The translations under genes and the position numbers were made by a program. A stretch of 64,000 bases of DNA from NCBI RefSeq assembly GCF_014697355.1, contig NZ_JACJRQ010000008.1:168966-232965 (forward strand), in the 5' to 3' direction. The notes beneath the pieces were generated by a model that was not told where the DNA came from, did not search any database, and was given only the letters and a program-made list of their open reading frames with translations. Numbering within the stretch: position 1 is the first letter of the stretch; every line of letters begins with the position of its first letter. Positions 46,471-56,300 of this stretch are shown one piece after another. The stretch comes from Nostoc calcicola FACHB-3891 (GTDB taxonomy: Bacteria; Cyanobacteriota; Cyanobacteriia; Cyanobacteriales; Nostocaceae).

Positions 46471-47655
46471 ATGACCAGACTAGAAACCCGCACTGAACCG
46501 ATGGTGCTAAACATGGGGCCACATCACCCCTCAATGCACGGAGTTCTGCGGCTAATTGTCACCTTGGATGGCGAGGATGTCGTTGACTGCGAACCAGTCA
46601 TTGGCTACCTGCACCGAGGAATGGAAAAAATTGCCGAGAACCGCACCAACGTCATGTACGTCCCCTATGTTAGCCGCTGGGACTACGCTGCGGGAATGTT
46701 CAACGAAGCCGTCACCGTCAACGCCCCGGAAAAACTAGCAGGTGTAGCTGTCCCCAAACGCGCTAGTTACATTCGCGTCATCATGCTGGAGTTGAACCGC
46801 ATCGCTAATCACTTGCTGTGGTTTGGTCCTTTCCTCGCGGACGTTGGCGCTCAAACTCCCTTCTTTTATCAATTCCGGGAACGGGAGATGATTTATGATT
46901 TGTGGGAAGCCGCCACAGGTTACCGGATGGTGAATAATAATTACTTCCGCGTCGGTGGCGTGGCAGCTGATTTGCCTTATGGTTGGGTAGATAAGTGTGA
47001 GGAATTCTGCGATTACTTAATACCCAAAATTGATGAATACGAACGCTTGGTGACAGATAACCCCATCTTCCGCCGACGTGTTGAAGGTATCGGCACCATC
47101 ACCCGTGAAGAAGCAATTAACTGGGGACTTTCTGGCCCAATGTTACGCGCATCCGGTGTGAAATGGGATTTGCGGAAAGTTGACCACTACGAATGCTACG
47201 ATGACTTCGATTGGGACGTGCAGTGGGAAACTGCCGGTGATTGCTTTGCCCGTTACGTCGTGCGGATGCGGGAAATGCGCGAATCTGTGAAGATTATTCG
47301 CCAAGCAATTAAAGGACTTCCCGGCGGCCCTTACGAAAATCTCGAAGCTAAACGCTTAGCCGCAGGTAAAAAATCTGAATGGGACGGCTTTGATTATCAG
47401 TACATTGGTAAAAAAGTTTCCCCCACCTTTAAAATTCCCAAAGGTGAAATCTACGCCCGTGTCGAAAGTGGTAAAGGTGAACTCGGAATTTATCTCGTAG
47501 GCGATGATAACGTCTTCCCTGCACGCTGGAAGATTCGCGCTGCTGACTTCAACAACCTGCAAATTCTCCCGCATTTACTCCGGGGGATGAAAGTCGCAGA
47601 TATCGTGGTCATTCTCGGTAGTATTGACGTGATTATGGGTTCTGTGGATAGGTAG
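46471..47655 (+). CDS. ndhH: NAD(P)H-quinone oxidoreductase subunit H
   Basis: A 394-residue subunit of the thylakoid NDH-1 complex (49-kDa/NuoD homologue) that helps form the plastoquinone-binding site in cyclic electron flow and respiration. The ATG at 46471 ([10 protein letters not shown]) is chosen because family proteins begin like this, although the frame is open back to 46375 through a repeat. [29 protein letters not shown] and the C-terminal [18 protein letters not shown] are diagnostic. It ends 25 bases before a strong terminator. Confidence 0.98.
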   Translation: MTRLETRTEPMVLNMGPHHPSMHGVLRLIVTLDGEDVVDCEPVIGYLHRGMEKIAENRTNVMYVPYVSRWDYAAGMFNEAVTVNAPEKLAGVAVPKRASYIRVIMLELNRIANHLLWFGPFLADVGAQTPFFYQFREREMIYDLWEAATGYRMVNNNYFRVGGVAADLPYGWVDKCEEFCDYLIPKIDEYERLVTDNPIFRRRVEGIGTITREEAINWGLSGPMLRASGVKWDLRKVDHYECYDDFDWDVQWETAGDCFARYVVRMREMRESVKIIRQAIKGLPGGPYENLEAKRLAAGKKSEWDGFDYQYIGKKVSPTFKIPKGEIYARVESGKGELGIYLVGDDNVFPARWKIRAADFNNLQILPHLLRGMKVADIVVILGSIDVIMGSVDR

Positions 47656-47680
47656 AAAGTATTTATCCAAGTACTTTTTT

Positions 47681-47718
47681 AGAGCAGTTGTATTACAGTG
47701 CAACTGCTCTATTTTTTT
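47681..47718 (+). terminator. Rho-independent terminator of ndhH
   Basis: AGAGCAGTTG (47681-47690) pairs perfectly with CAACTGCTCT (47701-47710) and is followed by A then seven Ts. Confidence 0.95.
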
Positions 47719-47763
47719 AGCATTGGTTAAAACAGTTCAGTTAAGCATTTCTTCCTTCTCTTC

Positions 47764-47841
47764 CTTGGCGTTCTTGGCGTCCTTGGCGGTTCGTTAAAAA
47801 ATTGACTTTTATCGAACCGCCAAGTCGCCAAGAACGCCAAG
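47764..47841. repeat. Long inverted repeat of CTTGGCG units before the helicase gene
   Basis: Left arm 47764-47793 and right arm 47813-47841 are near-perfect reverse complements (about 29 bases each, one or two mismatches) and each contains CTTGGCG/CCTTGGCGG units. The loop is 19 AT-rich bases. It lies 93 bases before the helicase start codon and marks the left border of the accessory island. Confidence 0.9.
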
Positions 47842-47933
47842 AATTTGTAGAGCGTCGCACCCTTCACTAATCTGGCTGGAAAAATTTTTTACTCATATAA
47901 CATAGGTACAAAATATTTATGGAGTTTTGAGTA

Positions 47934-50900
47934 ATGCCCCGGATATTTGACAACATAGATTTACAACTGCTGCCGATTTTACGAGAAACCCTGAAAGTCT
48001 CTTATCGGGCAGATTTTTGTGTTGGCTACTTTAACCTGAGAGGTTGGCGAAGAATTGATGATTTAATCGAACAGTATGTTGGTAGTGAAAATGCTTGTTG
48101 TCGTTTGCTAATTGGGATGCAAAGTTTGCCGAGTGATGAAGTTCATACGGCATTTAGTCTTGGTGGTGGTGATGGACGGATTGATAATAGTAGCATTGTG
48201 CGGTTGAAAAAACGCATGGCGGCGGAATTTCGCCAGCAGTTAACTATTGGTGCGCCGACTAATCAGGATGAAGCGGGGTTGCGAAGGTTAAGTCATCAGT
48301 TAAGAACTCAGAAATTAATTATTAAGCTGTTTCTCCGTCATTCTCTCCATGCCAAGTTATATCTTGTGCATCGCCATGACGCTAACACTCCCACAGTGGG
48401 ATTCTTGGGTAGTAGTAATTTAACTCTTCCCGGACTGGCAAAACAAGGGGAGTTGAATGTTGATATTTTAGACCACGATGCTTGTAATAAACTGCAAAAG
48501 TGGTTTAGCGATCGCTGGCAAGATTACGGTTGTGTAGATATTTCCCTAGAATTGGCGGAAATTATCGATCGCAGTTGGGCTAGGCCAGAGTTAGTCTCAC
48601 CTTACTACATCTACCTGAAGATAGCTTACCACTTATCCCATGAAGCGATCGCTGGACTTTCAGAATTTCGCATCCCCCGCGAATTTAACAACTTATTTGA
48701 TTTCCAAAAAGCCGCCGTACAGCTAGCAGCACGTCATGTAACTAGGCGTGGCGGCGTCTTAGTTGGGGATGTGGTCGGTTTGGGCAAAACTTTAGTTGGA
48801 ACCGCCCTAGCCAAAATATTACAAGAAGATTGTTTTTTAGAAACACTAATTATTTGCCCAAAAAACTTGGTTTCAATGTGGCAAGAATATGCAAATAACT
48901 ATCGGCTACTTGCCGAAGTTATGCCAATTAGTCAAGTACAAAATAGATTACCAAAACTCCGCCGCTATCGAGTTGTGTTAATTGATGAAAGTCACAATTT
49001 ACGTAACCGTGAAGGCAAACGTTATCGAGCAATTACAGAATATATTGCCGCTAACGAAAGTAAATGTATTTTATTATCTGCTACTCCTTACAATAAAAGT
49101 TATCTAGACCTTTCCGCCCAACTCCGGCTATTTGTGCCAGAAGACCAAGATTTGGGATTAAGACCAGAAGCTTTAATTAATGAACTTGGTGGCAGTTCGA
49201 TAGGAGAATTAGAGTTTATTAGAAAACATCAATGTTCTGTCCGTTCCTTAGCTGCCTTTGAAAAAAGCGAACACCCTGATGATTGGCGAGAATTGATGAA
49301 GCGTTACATGGTGCGACGCACTCGCTCTTTTATTAAAGATAATTATGCCCACACAGATGAAACCGGGCGGAAATATTTAGAATTTTCTGATGGTAGACGT
49401 TCTTATTTTCCCCAGCGCCTACCTCGTAATCTCAAGTTTCCCCTAGCAGGTTCTAACACAGATTTGTATTCTCATCTATACTCTGAGTTAGTAGTAGAAG
49501 TAATTAATCAACTTAACCTACCTCGCTATGGGTTAGGAAATTACGTTATTGCTAAACATAAACAGCCGCCCACAGACACCGAACAACGGTTTCTTAATAG
49601 CTTATTTCGTGGCGGTAGGAGGTTAATGGGTTTTTCGCGTACCAATTTATTTAAACGTTTAGAAAGTAGCGGTGTTGCCTTTATTCAATCAATTGAACGC
49701 CACATTTTACGGAACTTCATTTATTTATATGCCTTAGAACAGGGGCTTGATATTCCTATTGGAACTCAGGAAGCCGAGTTATTAGATACAAGTAATAATG
49801 ATGAAGATACCGATTCTGTGGCAGCAGCTTTGTTTGATACAGAAACCGAAGAAGATGATTCTGACCTAACCCCCCAACCCCCTTCCCTACTAGGGAATGG
49901 GGAGAATTTAAAGCCTCTCTCCTTGCAGGAGAGAGGTTTGGAGAGAGGTTTTCCAGATTATGTGAAAAGTCAAGAAAAAGTTTTCCGTCAAAGGGCAGAG
50001 TCAATTTATCAAGAATATACCACCCGATATCAACGGCGATTTAAGTGGTTGCGTTCTACACTTTTTGATATTAAAAAACTCAAACGGGATTTATTAGAAG
50101 ATGCCAAAGCACTGATTAATGTGTTGCAAGAGTGTGGTGAATGGAATCTTCAAAAAGATGAAAAACTTGCTGCTTTAATCAAACTGCTCACAAAAACTCA
50201 CCCTAAAGATAAAGTACTAATTTTCACCCAATTTGCCGATACAGTCCGCTACCTTACAGAAAATTTGCAGTCGAGTCATATTGCTAATGTCGCAGGGGTG
50301 ACAGGTCAATCTAAAGACCCGACAGTAATCACCGGAAGATTTAGCCCTGTGAGTAATGGAAAACGCGAGCAAATTTCACCATCAGAAGAGTTACGTATTT
50401 TAATAGCCACCGATGTTTTGAGTGAAGGTCATAATTTGCAAGACTGTGCAATTATCGTCAATTGGGATTTACCTTGGGCGATTATTCGCTTAATTCAACG
50501 TGCCGGAAGAGTAGACCGCATTGGACAAAATGCTGATAAAATTCTTTGTTATTCTTTTTTACCAGCCGAGGGAGTAGAACGCATTATTAATTTGCGCGAA
50601 CGACTCCGTAAACGACTGCAAGAAAATGCTGAAGTTGTGGGAACCGATGAAGCTTTTTTTGAAGACGATGATGCCCGAATAATTCTCGACCTCTACAACG
50701 AGAAATCTGGAATTTTAGATGGTGAAGAAGATACGGAAGTTGACTTAACTTCAGAAGCATTTCAAATTTGGAAAAAAGCCACCGATGATAATCCCGGCTT
50801 GAAAAAAACCATTGAAGAAATGCAAAATGTAGTTTATTCTACCCGCGCCCATACTCCCCAACCAGTGCAACCAGAGGGGGTATTGCTTTATATGAAAACC

Positions 50901-51401
50901 ACTGAGGGAAATGATTCTTTAATTTATGTTGACCGCGATGGAAATAGCGTGACTCAATCACAATTAGCCGTGCTTCGGCTAGCGGCGTGTGAAGAATCTA
51001 CCCCAGCGATACCGAGAGATAAACAGCATCACGAGTTAGTACAAAAGGGTGCCCAATTGATTGCTGAAGAAGAGAAAAATGCCGGCGGTCAATTAGGAAG
51101 ACCATCAGGTGCAAGATTCCGCACTTATGAACGGCTGAAAAGTTATGTTCAAGAAATGCAGGGAACACTATTTGTTAGTGAAGAACTTTTAAAAGCAATT
51201 GATGAAATCTACCGTTATCCTTTGCGACAGTCAGCTATTGATAGTCTCAACCGCCAACTGAGAAGCGGTATTAATAATCAGCAATTGGCTGAGTTAGTTG
51301 TGGCGTTACGAATGGATGACCGTTTGTGTATTGTGACAGAAGAACTGGAGAAACGAGAACCTCAAATTATTTGTTCTTTGGGATTATTTTGTAATTCGTA
51401 A
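47934..51401 (+). CDS. PLD-like (HKD) domain fused to SNF2/DEAD-type helicase
   Basis: A 1155-residue fusion. Residues about 1-200 look like a phospholipase-D-type nuclease domain: HAKLYLV (His139, Lys141) followed by GSSNLT (159-164) and Glu173. Residues about 255-860 are a superfamily-2 SNF2-like helicase: Walker A GLGKT (282-286), DESH (351-354), LLSATPYNKS, and C-terminal motif VI QRAGRVDRIGQ (855-865). Residues about 644-672 (LTPQPPSLLGNGENL...) are an in-frame dispersed repeat between the two helicase lobes. The C-terminal 250 residues are unassigned. SNF2-PLD proteins occur in restriction/defence loci such as DISARM-like systems; the downstream Eco57I-type methylase supports that, as an inference. 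The ATG at 47934 overlaps no other gene and no clear RBS except GGAG at 47920. Confidence 0.88.
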   Translation: MPRIFDNIDLQLLPILRETLKVSYRADFCVGYFNLRGWRRIDDLIEQYVGSENACCRLLIGMQSLPSDEVHTAFSLGGGDGRIDNSSIVRLKKRMAAEFRQQLTIGAPTNQDEAGLRRLSHQLRTQKLIIKLFLRHSLHAKLYLVHRHDANTPTVGFLGSSNLTLPGLAKQGELNVDILDHDACNKLQKWFSDRWQDYGCVDISLELAEIIDRSWARPELVSPYYIYLKIAYHLSHEAIAGLSEFRIPREFNNLFDFQKAAVQLAARHVTRRGGVLVGDVVGLGKTLVGTALAKILQEDCFLETLIICPKNLVSMWQEYANNYRLLAEVMPISQVQNRLPKLRRYRVVLIDESHNLRNREGKRYRAITEYIAANESKCILLSATPYNKSYLDLSAQLRLFVPEDQDLGLRPEALINELGGSSIGELEFIRKHQCSVRSLAAFEKSEHPDDWRELMKRYMVRRTRSFIKDNYAHTDETGRKYLEFSDGRRSYFPQRLPRNLKFPLAGSNTDLYSHLYSELVVEVINQLNLPRYGLGNYVIAKHKQPPTDTEQRFLNSLFRGGRRLMGFSRTNLFKRLESSGVAFIQSIERHILRNFIYLYALEQGLDIPIGTQEAELLDTSNNDEDTDSVAAALFDTETEEDDSDLTPQPPSLLGNGENLKPLSLQERGLERGFPDYVKSQEKVFRQRAESIYQEYTTRYQRRFKWLRSTLFDIKKLKRDLLEDAKALINVLQECGEWNLQKDEKLAALIKLLTKTHPKDKVLIFTQFADTVRYLTENLQSSHIANVAGVTGQSKDPTVITGRFSPVSNGKREQISPSEELRILIATDVLSEGHNLQDCAIIVNWDLPWAIIRLIQRAGRVDRIGQNADKILCYSFLPAEGVERIINLRERLRKRLQENAEVVGTDEAFFEDDDARIILDLYNEKSGILDGEEDTEVDLTSEAFQIWKKATDDNPGLKKTIEEMQNVVYSTRAHTPQPVQPEGVLLYMKTTEGNDSLIYVDRDGNSVTQSQLAVLRLAACEESTPAIPRDKQHHELVQKGAQLIAEEEKNAGGQLGRPSGARFRTYERLKSYVQEMQGTLFVSEELLKAIDEIYRYPLRQSAIDSLNRQLRSGINNQQLAELVVALRMDDRLCIVTEELEKREPQIICSLGLFCNS
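49865..49951. repeat. CCTAACCCCCCAACCC repeat translated inside the helicase gene
   Basis: It begins with the same 24 bases as the element at 61539 in the MidA-like gene and ends with GAGAGAGGTTTGGAGAGAGG. It keeps the frame and is read as LTPQPPSL, the same frame as in the other gene. Confidence 0.9.
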
Positions 51402-51408
51402 TCTTTAA

Positions 51409-51486
51409 TTAAGGCAAGAAACGCGATGAATCGGCGTCTCTACAATAATTAACCCTTTGTAAAGACGGCGATTTATCGCGTCTTTT
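51409..51486. repeat. 78-bp hairpin repeat, left copy flanking the Rpn gene
   Basis: It starts TTAAGGCAAGAAACGCGATG and ends GATTTATCGCGTCTTTT. Inside, ACGCGATGAATCGGCGTC and GACGGCGATTTATCGCGT form an imperfect stem. A second copy in the same orientation lies at 52635-52711 with only a few differences. Confidence 0.95.
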
Positions 51487-51496
51487 GATAAATATT

Positions 51497-52450
51497 CTAC
51501 GCTGTTTGATTTGCTTCCAACCAATTAAGTAAATCCTCAATGGCTGTAAAATCCAATAAAGCCTCGCCAAGTGCTTCTAATTGTTCTAGGGAAAGAGTTT
51601 GAATGCGCCCCCGAACCTCTTGTGGTAACTCTCCTACCCGTTTTTGTAGTAGCCGTAGGACGAGGGTTTGTCCTTGTTCTTGTTTTCCCCGCTCGTAACC
51701 AATGCGCTCGCCTGTGGTAATGTAACTCATAGTCTGCTCCTGCTCAAATTGCTTAAACTCTTGCCAAAATTCTGCTTCCAAGGCTTTTGGTAAAATCATA
51801 ACCCAATCAATAAATCGGTAAAGGTTACGAATATCTTTTTCTTCCAATCCTAATTCATACAATCGGCGAATCAAGCTAAATTTCCAAGTTTTACGTTCTC
51901 CTGGTTTTTTACTTGTTTGCTGCGTCTTCAAATGCGCCATTACGACAGTTGCAAATGGGTTGTCGCTGGCTTCTAATTCTGCCCAACGATTTTGATAATC
52001 CAGTAACTTGACAGTTCCAAATTCAAAGTTAAGTCTGGTATTGGGATAATTGTAACTATATTGATTGGGTCGCCATTTCGGGTCTGTATCGCACAAAATT
52101 GCCAAACTTATGGCAGGTTTCCCAAATTTGTCAAAAATTCGCAGGTTGTAGGAAAACATTCTTTCTGCAAAGATATCTTCTGATTTTGCCTGGATTTCTA
52201 CATGGATTAATAGCCAAATTTCTTGTCCTTGAATTTGCCAGACTTTAACTAATTTATCTGCATATCTCCTACCAATTTCTGCTTTGCGGGCTATTTGTTG
52301 GAATTCTTTATCGAGAAATTCGTGGGGACGTTGCCAATCTATTAATGCTGCTGTTTCGGGAAAGAAAAATTGCATTGCTTGGGGAAAGTAAGCTTCTAAA
52401 ATTTCTTTCCACGGGCTGTCATTATCTGCTCTTTCCAGTTCCTCGGTCAT
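51497..52450 (-). CDS. Rpn-family PD-(D/E)XK nuclease with DUF4351 tail
   Basis: A 317-residue protein. The N-terminal 230 residues match Rpn/transposase-31-type nucleases: PHEFLDKEFQQIARKAEIGRRYADKLVKV has the first acidic residue (ADKLVKV), and LLIHVEIQAKSED carries the E-x-Q form of the PD-(D/E)XK core; ERMFSYNLRIFDKFGKPAISLAILCD is diagnostic. The C-terminal 55 residues (LVLRLLQKRVGELP...LEQLEALGEALLDF) are DUF4351. Rpn proteins are linked to recombination in other bacteria. It lies opposite to its neighbours, between two 78-bp direct repeats, which suggests it was carried into the helicase-methylase region. Confidence 0.88.
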   Translation of the reverse strand: MTEELERADNDSPWKEILEAYFPQAMQFFFPETAALIDWQRPHEFLDKEFQQIARKAEIGRRYADKLVKVWQIQGQEIWLLIHVEIQAKSEDIFAERMFSYNLRIFDKFGKPAISLAILCDTDPKWRPNQYSYNYPNTRLNFEFGTVKLLDYQNRWAELEASDNPFATVVMAHLKTQQTSKKPGERKTWKFSLIRRLYELGLEEKDIRNLYRFIDWVMILPKALEAEFWQEFKQFEQEQTMSYITTGERIGYERGKQEQGQTLVLRLLQKRVGELPQEVRGRIQTLSLEQLEALGEALLDFTAIEDLLNWLEANQTA

Positions 52451-52599
52451 CGGTTTATTGCTAGATGGTGTAGCAATCTTAAATCATTTGTGAACAACAA
52501 GATACTCCAAAGTCAATTTCTGTGGACTTTGCCTGTGTAGCTGCGAATTACTTTTAGGGACTTGCAAAAAATAAATTGTTTCAAATTATTTGTACATTT

Positions 52600-52627
52600 G
52601 TAGGGGCGCACAGCTGTGCGCCCCTAC
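52600..52627. repeat. Perfect 28-bp palindrome GTAGGGGCGCACAG type
   Basis: GTAGGGGCGCACAG followed by its exact reverse complement, 7 bases before the right 78-bp repeat. It differs from the 43736 palindrome only in the positions GG/TA and matching bases, so the pairing is conserved. Confidence 0.95.
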
Positions 52628-52634
52628 TGTTCGG

Positions 52635-52711
52635 TTAAGGCAAGAGACGCGATGAATCGGCGTCTCTACAATAATTAGCCCTTTGTAGAGACGCCGATTT
52701 ATCGCGTCTTT
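52635..52711. repeat. 78-bp hairpin repeat, right copy flanking the Rpn gene
   Basis: Starts TTAAGGCAAGAGACGCGATG and ends GATTTATCGCGTCTTTG, in the same orientation as the copy at 51409. In this copy the stem GAGACGCGATGAATCGGCGT / ACGCCGATTTATCGCGTCT is better paired than in the left copy. Confidence 0.95.
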
Positions 52712-52713
52712 GT

Positions 52714-52980
52714 TATGTTGCGGAAAACACCGAAATTAGAAAGCAAACTGGGGTTTGAGAAAGCAAAAGCTTCTTTTGCTTGCGGAAAACACCAAAATGA
52801 GTAAGCAAACTGGGGTTTGAATAAGTCAAAGCTTCTTTTACTTGCGGAAAACACTAAAATGAGAAAGCAAAAGCTGCTTTTGAGTAAGTAAAAGCTTCTT
52901 TTGAGAAAGCATTTCAGTATTTTGAGAAAGCAAACGGGCATTTTTATTAAGCAATTAGAGATTTTGATAAAGTAATCAGC
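52714..52980. repeat. Degenerate tandem array of about 60-bp and 20-bp units
   Basis: The segment TTGCGGAAAACACCAAAATG, then (G)AGTAAGCAAACTGGGGTTTG, then AGAAAGCAAAAGCTTCTTTT recurs about two and a half times, at 52718, 52780 and 52840. It grades into 20-base units of the type TTTGAGAAAGCAAAAGCTTC (52870-52980). On the plus strand one unit is open for 29 codons from the ATG at 52715 (ending at a TGAGTAA), with FEKAKASF-like repeats, but stops interrupt later units. It is not a CRISPR: there are no spacers of constant size. Confidence 0.85.
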
Positions 52981-53358
52981 AAATATACCTGATAATTAAA
53001 AACCACCCCCGCATAAAACTAATTCAGCGTTTTGATAACTCAGGTAATATCCCTGAACCTAGTTTTGTATAAAGGATTTATAAAGTATAAAAAGCATGGG
53101 TAAAAATTTAACTCGTATAAAGAGCGTTTCTTAAAGTCTGCGCTAGCGGACTTTATTTTTATAGCCACAGATTTATTTTCTGAGTGGCAAATTTACCATG
53201 CTCTTTTTTATCACTGATTTAACTGATTTAAGGATTTCACGGAATGAAGCGTTGCATTGCGGTCTTCGGGTCTTCCTAAACGCGGCGCTATCGCTTTTAG
53301 CGTCTGGTAGAGAAGTATTACGAATTACAAATTATTTATTCTTAAAACATGGTAAATT

Positions 53359-56300
53359 ATGTTGCTTAATTTTCAACGAACACGCGATTTACTCCATAAC
53401 TTCCAATTTGGTGATTTATTTATAGAAGAATTAGGTTGGTCTAAACCTTCAACGCAAAAGGCTGTTGCATTAAAGATTGAGAATAAGACGTATAAATACT
53501 ATAAAATTGCTGAACTTTCAGGGGTTGCAATCTTTGAAATCACTGCAACTGATGGGAACATACCAGAAGCTAAAGTTAGAGTTGCTATTCATCAAGAAAT
53601 TAGTAAATTAATAGCTGAAAATCTCCTCATTTTTGTTACCGAAGAACGCACGCGTAGTCTTTGGTATTGGGTGAAACGAGAAGGAAGTAAAACTTATGTT
53701 CGTGACCATTTATATGTGAAAGGTCAACCAGGAGATTTATTTTTAAGCAAGCTTGGTTCTTTAGTCATTGATATTACTGAATTAGAACATGGTGAACCAA
53801 CTGTAGTCGAAATTGCCTATAAGTTACAACGCGGTTTTGATGTTGAGCCAGTAACTAAGAAGTTTTACAAGGAATTTCAAGAGCAACACCAGAAGTTTTT
53901 GCTATTTGTTAAAGGTATTGATAACGAGACAGATAGACGCTGGTACACATCGGTAATTCTCAATCGCTTAATGTTTGTTTATTTTCTCCAGCGTAAGGGT
54001 TTTATTGATAATAAGGATTTAAATTATCTGCAAAATAAGCTTGAGCAAAGTAATCAAAAAGGTGAAAATCATTTTTATGCTGAATTTCTCAAGGCTTTGT
54101 TTTTTGAAAGCTTTGCTAAACCTGAGATTGAACGCGATTTATCTGTTCAGGAATTGGTAGGAAAGGTTAAATACCTCAACGGTGGACTATTTCTTAAGCA
54201 TCATATTGAAGAGAAATATCAAATTTCTATAGTTGATGAAGCGTTTGAACAAGTTCTAGATTTATTTGGGCGTTATTCTTGGAATCTAGATGATACGCCG
54301 GAAGGTAAAGATGACGAAATAAATCCAGATGTTTTAGGATATATTTTTGAAAAATATATTAATCAAAAGGCTTTTGGAGCTTATTATACTAGACCGCAAA
54401 TTACAGAATATCTCTGTGACAGAACTATTCACAAGTTAATTGTAGACCGCGTAAATGATTTGTTATCCGATCAGTATAAGCCATTTGAGGATATCAACGA
54501 ACTTCTCATTAAACTCGATACAAATGTTTGTCGTCTATTAATGGAAGATATTCTTCCTAATTTATCAATTCTTGACCCGGCTTGTGGTTCTGGTGCTTTT
54601 CTCGTCGCAGCGATGAAGACGCTAATCCAAGTTTATAGTGCGGTGTTCGGGACAATTAAATTGATGGGTGATGACACTCTCAAAAATAAGCTTGAAGATA
54701 TAGAAAATTCCCATCCTTCAATACCTTATTTTATCAAAAAGCGGATTGTTTCAGATAATCTCTATGGTATAGATATCATGGAGGAAGCAACGGAAATTGC
54801 TAAATTGCGTCTTTTCTTAGCGTTGGTTTCTTCTGCCCATGATGTGGAAGAGTTAGAACCATTGCCTAATATTGATTTTAATATTATGGCGGGTAATTCG
54901 CTGATTGGATTAATTAAGGTAGATGATACTGCTTTTGATGCGGTGGGAAATTCACTACAGGGAAATCTATTACAGTCTTTAGCCGCAGATAATTACAAGA
55001 AAATTTTAGAAGAAAAGAATACATCTATTGAATTGTACAAAAAACACGCTTTTTTACCTAAACCATTACCCGATACAGATACACCTCAAGATACTCGATT
55101 GATACACCTCCGCAAAAATATTGAACAACTCAACCAAAAATCGCAAGAAAAGTTAAATCTTTTGCTGTTAGATGAGTTTAGTAAGCGTTTGGGTATCAAG
55201 TATGAGGAAGTTCAGTTAACTGGAAAATCAAAAAAGCGTGTTTTGAAGGTTGAGGATATTGCAGCTTTGAAGCCGTTTCACTGGGGTTATCATTTTGACA
55301 AGGTTTTAGAACGCGGCGGTTTTGACGCGATTATTACTAATCCGCCTTGGGAGATATTTAAGCCACAGGCGAAAGAGTTCTTTGCACAGCATAATGAACT
55401 GGTGACAAAGAACAAGATGGATATTAAAGATTTTGAGAAGGAACAGAGTAAACTTTTACAAAATCCCATAATTGCAAGTACTTGGTTAGAATATCAAAGT
55501 CAATATCCTTATGTTAGTGCTTATTATCGTTCATCTGAACAGTATAAAAATCAGATTTCTGTTGTGAATGGTAAAAAGGCGGGTACGGATATTAATCTTT
55601 ATAAGCTGTTTACAGAACAATGTTTTAATCTTCTGCGTTCAGGCGGTGAGTGTGGAATTGTAATTCCTAGTGGAATTTACACAGATTTGGGAACTAAGCA
55701 ATTGCGCGAGATGTTGTTTAGTCAAACTAAAGTTACTGGTTTATTCTGTTTTGAGAATCGGAAAACAATTTTTGAAGAAGTTGATAGCCGTTTTAAGTTT
55801 GTTGTCCTTACTTTTGTAAAAGATAGTACAACAACAGAATTTCCATCTGCATTTATGCGTCATGATGTGCAAGAACTTCAAATGTTTCCTAGTGAAGACA
55901 GCTTGCAAATTAACATTGGCATGATTCGTAAACTATCGCCTGATTCGCTGTCTGTAATGGAGTTTAAGAATGAGGTGGATATCCGCATAGCTGAGAAAAT
56001 AGGTAAGTTTCCCTTGCTAGGTGAAAAGATTGAAGATAAATGGAATTTAGTTCTTAATAACGAATTTCACATGACTAATGATAGTCACTTATTCTACCAA
56101 GAGTACAAACCAGGAAGGCTACCACTTTTTACAGGAAAGCTGTTTAACCAGTTTGAGCAAACAGGAGAAAAGCCTCTTTATTGGATTGATGAGAAAGAAG
56201 GTAGAAAAGCTCTTATTGGACGTACTGAAGATAAAGGACAGTTGATGAACTACCAGGGCTATCGCTGGGTGCATCGGCGCATTGCTCGCAACACTGATTC

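Larger units (their letters stand above)
52451..53358. other. 900-bp gap between Rpn gene and methylase
   Basis: From left to right: promoter-side sequence of the Rpn gene, a 28-bp palindrome (52600-52627), the right 78-bp repeat (52635-52711), a degenerate tandem array (52714-52980), then AT-rich sequence and a patchwork repeat at about 53225-53320 with GCGTTGCATTGCGGTCTTCG and TCTGGTAGAGAAG. No convincing gene is present. Confidence 0.7.

Noticed and set aside
52699..52941. 80-codon minus-strand frame rich in Phe and Lys
   Set aside because: It is the translation of the degenerate repeat array; its residues simply follow the repeat and match no protein pattern.
52714..52980. Possible CRISPR array
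   Set aside because: Repeats vary in length and sequence, there are no uniform unique spacers, and no cas genes are nearby.
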